This document shows positions 61,471-64,000 of a stretch of 64,000 nucleotides of DNA, in pieces. The stretch spans positions 1,054,001 through 1,118,000 of the forward strand of contig OY751490.1 in assembly GCA_963565915.1 (NCBI GenBank), given 5' to 3'. The notes under the pieces are model-generated. The model was not told where the DNA came from and did no database searches. It was given only the letters and a program-made list of their open reading frames with translations. Position numbers and translations under genes: made by a program. The stretch's first letter is position 1. Every line of letters begins with the position of its first letter. Origin of the DNA: Entoloma clypeatum (Eukaryota; Basidiomycota; Agaricomycetes; Agaricales; Entolomataceae).

Positions 61471-62568
61471 TTATGCCCCTCGCCTACGTTTACGGCCGGG
61501 GAGTACAGGAGTGTTGCCAGAATTCTCGATAAGAGACCAAGGTTTTCCATCCGTGCCGTTCGCAAGCGCACGATGAGCGTACTCCTCGAGTAAGATACCA
61601 GCTATGGCCTTCGCCCCGGAAGTACCGTTGAAACGGTCAATCCATGTCCGAAGATCTGCGTCTTTCAATGTGCCTAACTTCTGAACAAACCGACGGGCAA
61701 TCGGTTTCGACCTCAGATCAATGCGCCAACGGACGGATTCTGTCAATTTCTCCGGAATCGTCGGAACCTGGACTATGATTCGATGGCGGGGGCGCTCGTT
61801 GTAACCTTCGTGCAGTGCGAGAGATAGAGCCACCTCGTGTAGTGTTTCCAGGGTTGCCTGATCCAGAGCCTCCTCGATATCCCGTTCAGCATCTCCCCAG
61901 TTTTCAATCCCTTGATATACATCGCGGGCGATGAGCCCACAAAGGCTAATGGCTGCACCTAGCAGACACCCAAACCCAGCATCGGGGGTGAGCGGCGACT
62001 TGGCATCCTCGTCGTCAGAGTTTCTAGATAGGACCTCGCGGACACCTTCGAACGCATCCAGCACCTCCCAGTTCACTTCAGTAGTCTGAAACGCGAGCTG
62101 GAGCTTCGCCAGGAGGTGCTTATAGAATACCTGATGAGGTAACCTGCGAAGCATGGGGGGTAAGAAGATAATGAGATGATAGGAACCTTACCCTCTCGCA
62201 AGTTCTTCATATGTCCAAAGCGGAAAGCCAAGCCTTAAAGGCCTGCGCTGCTTCATCCAGATCTTGAATCGCTCGGGGGCGGGGTCGGTCGTCTGGACGG
62301 GGAAGTAGAGGGATTTCCGAAGGAACGGCGGAGGGTGTCGTCGGTCTTCCATATCAAAAAATGACCAGATGAACCCTCCCTCTACCATGCACTCCGGGAG
62401 TTGAGGAGGGATCTATGCATATGAGCGGTTGATGGACAATCCAAGAAAAGGCAATCACACCTCACCTCGGTTGATATCTGCACGCTCCTGTTGCCATTGA
62501 TTCAGCTGCGGAAGATGGAATGGAGATACGGGAGAGGTTTCTTCTTTGTCTTTGGACGCCCCCTCCAT
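61471..62568 (-). pseudogene. P-loop Crinkler/RHS-like protein, copy 3 (internal deletion)
   Basis: Exon 1 is 62568-62466, then the intron, then exon sequence 62412-62192 and 62143-61471. A deletion joins ATCCCTC at the start of exon 2 to CTCAACTCCCGG in the middle of exon 3. It removes the whole Walker A region and shifts the frame. The breakpoint has CCCTC on both parental sequences. The C-terminal exon is otherwise like copy 1, with extra changes. Confidence 0.8.
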
Positions 62569-62732
62569 GGTTGATGAAGCTAGACTGTCTCAGGATAAGA
62601 GCTGACGACTGGAGTCACGCCATCACAGGGCAAGGAATATACCATATATATGGGGACCACTGCAATAAACACGTACCAAAACACGACCAAGTCAAAGGAG
62701 CGCAACAATCATGCAACTCAAGAGCAAAAACC

Positions 62733-64000
62733 TCACGCCGCATCCCCACAGACCCTCAAACACTCCCCCGCCCTCATCTGCTCCTCCGTTGTCCCATTCT
62801 CCACAAACCACCTCAACCCATTCCTCACCCCCGAGTCTCTCACCTTCACCTCCTTCTTCAACCACACCCGCCCAGTCTCTGCAAAAGGCACACACACGCA
62901 CACACCATGAGCAAATGGCCCCAGATCGAAAGGAGGAGAAAGCCCTCACCCGATCCACTGATCCGATGCAAAAAGTGCAGCGCATACTTCTGCTCATTTG
63001 TCGATACCGTGCGCATGGCAGTGTAGGGCACAGAGAAGGACAGCTCCCCAAGGACTTCGGAGACTGTGCATGTAATCGCTCTGTGGCAGAGTATGTCTGC
63101 ATGGTTGGAGGCTGCATCGTAGCATGAATAGAAAGTTCACAAAAAAGCTCGTTGGTGAAGGGGACGAACCAGATCTGGCGATGTTCCTCAAGCACCGCAG
63201 CGCCTGCGCCTTGATCGGGTGATCTTTTCTTCGTTCAACGCCCAAGCTCGTGGCAAGGCCGAGGATGAGGTCAGGATGGTCGAGGAGTGTCATGATGCCC
63301 CTCTCTGATGCGATAAAACGTTCATGAGTCTTTTTAACTTCCTAAGCATCGAGCCTGACGTACCATCCACCGAGAGATTACCCAGACACATCAATGCCTG
63401 CTCCTTCGCGACCTCTTCCACTGCGTCATCCTCGCGAGCCTGGGGGAGCATAAGAGTTCCAACGAGGGAATCAAGCACTTCAGGTATCGAGAGAATCGTA
63501 GATCGCCCCAGTTCTGTGTTGCATATATGCGTTACTTTGGATTCCTCGAAAGATAAGACAAGAGACAAGAGTGCACGAACGTTTGTGCGAGAGGTTCGTC
63601 AAGCATCCGAGGATATTCCTCGCCGCGTTCAGCGGAGCTGACGTCGACAGGAGCAGCTTAGCCATGGCGTGAACAAAGCCTTCCCCTCCTTCCGGTCTTG
63701 GGACGAACAAATGGTGGCTTTGACCTGCGTTCATCATCAGCATAGGAGACAGATTTAGAGAAAAATGAACCCTTACTGCTCGTGGACAAATTGTAAAGAC
63801 ACCTCGTTGCATTCTCCTGAACTGGAACAGGCGCTAATGAAGACAGCGATGACATCAAGGCGGGGATAAGATCTGTTTGTGCGACGAGATACGCTCTTGC
63901 GTTTCCTGGTAGTAGAACTTGAGCAAAAAAGCAAATTCATTGGGCTTGGTAGGAATTACACACCATGACATGCCAAATTCGCCAAAATCCCGGAGGTGAG
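62733..64000 (-). CDS. Armadillo-repeat protein, 3' part (runs off the window)
   Basis: Minus strand, several exons; the stop is TGA at 62735-62733. From the right edge: LIPALMSSLSSLAPVPVQENATRCLYNLS, QSHHLFVPRPEGGEGFVHAMAKLLL..NILGCLTNLSHK, TILSIPEVLDSLVGTLMLPQ..EQALMCLGNLSVD, ILGLATSLGVERRKDHPIKAQALRCLRNIARS, then across GTTCGT..GATGCAG ASNHADILCHRAITCTVSEVLGEL. The A-x-x-C/L-x-N-L helices are typical ARM repeats. The C-terminal stretch LGPFAHGVCV..WFVENGTTEEQMRAGECLRVCGDAA is well formed but needs a one-base shift near 62930 relative to the previous frame (sequence error or mutation). Function by analogy: scaffold or adaptor. Confidence 0.75.

Overview
The window looks like a chromosome segment of an Agaricomycete (mushroom-type basidiomycete). 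The evidence is short introns of about 45-60 nt with GTRNGN/CTRAY/YAG signals, KDZ-superfamily transposons with CxC1- and CxC2-type cysteine clusters, a FunK1-type kinase relic and Crinkler/RHS-like P-loop proteins. There is one 200-N scaffold gap at 59506-59705. Nothing bacterial or viral is needed to explain it.

Bases 1-50,000 are a transposon graveyard with several intact, recent elements nested in one another. From the left: the last codons of a Ty3/gypsy pol (family A); a relic of a CxC1-type KDZ transposase gene (718-1632) cut by a truncated family A gypsy copy (A1, 1633-~5340); a second gypsy family (B, 5877-19737, TSD GGTAC) that carries a spliced antisense gene and is itself split by an apparently intact Ty1/copia element (8421-15177, LTRs identical as read, TSD CGACC) with an extra 278-codon ORF in its leader; a stretch with a KDZ-like terminal repeat relic and a ~178-bp tandem repeat; a decayed third gypsy (C, ~20966-24400); and about 2.6 kb with no recognised gene.

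The most notable object is a 20.5-kb KDZ DNA transposon (27924-48425) with 75-bp terminal inverted repeats. It sits in an antisense family A LTR, with an imperfect 8-bp target duplication. It encodes a multi-exon CxC2/KDZ transposase and four other spliced genes of unknown function (called A, B, C and E here). Gene E is interrupted by a nearly intact family A gypsy (A2, 39612-46178, TSD CCCCA); removing A2 plus one TSD restores a 750-codon frame. Gene B is interrupted by a small polyadenylated retroposon (30769-30980, TSD AAATACAAC); removing it restores a zinc-cluster exon. The whole KDZ element, including termini, introns and exons in several frames and on both strands, is full of a TCGCCG(G)/(C)CGGCGA motif. 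Gypsy B shows the same kind of behaviour with a different word, TCCGA.

Bases 50,100-64,000 are host-like: a five-exon TPR-repeat protein gene (minus), a FunK1 kinase pseudogene, a four-exon Fe/Mn superoxide dismutase gene (plus), three inverted or direct copies of a P-loop Crinkler/RHS-like gene (one complete by model, one cut by the gap, one deleted), a partial protein kinase gene ending in the gap, and the 3' part of an armadillo-repeat gene running off the right edge. Decay in the repeats is dominated by C-to-T/G-to-A changes at CpG, as expected if these repeats are methylated.
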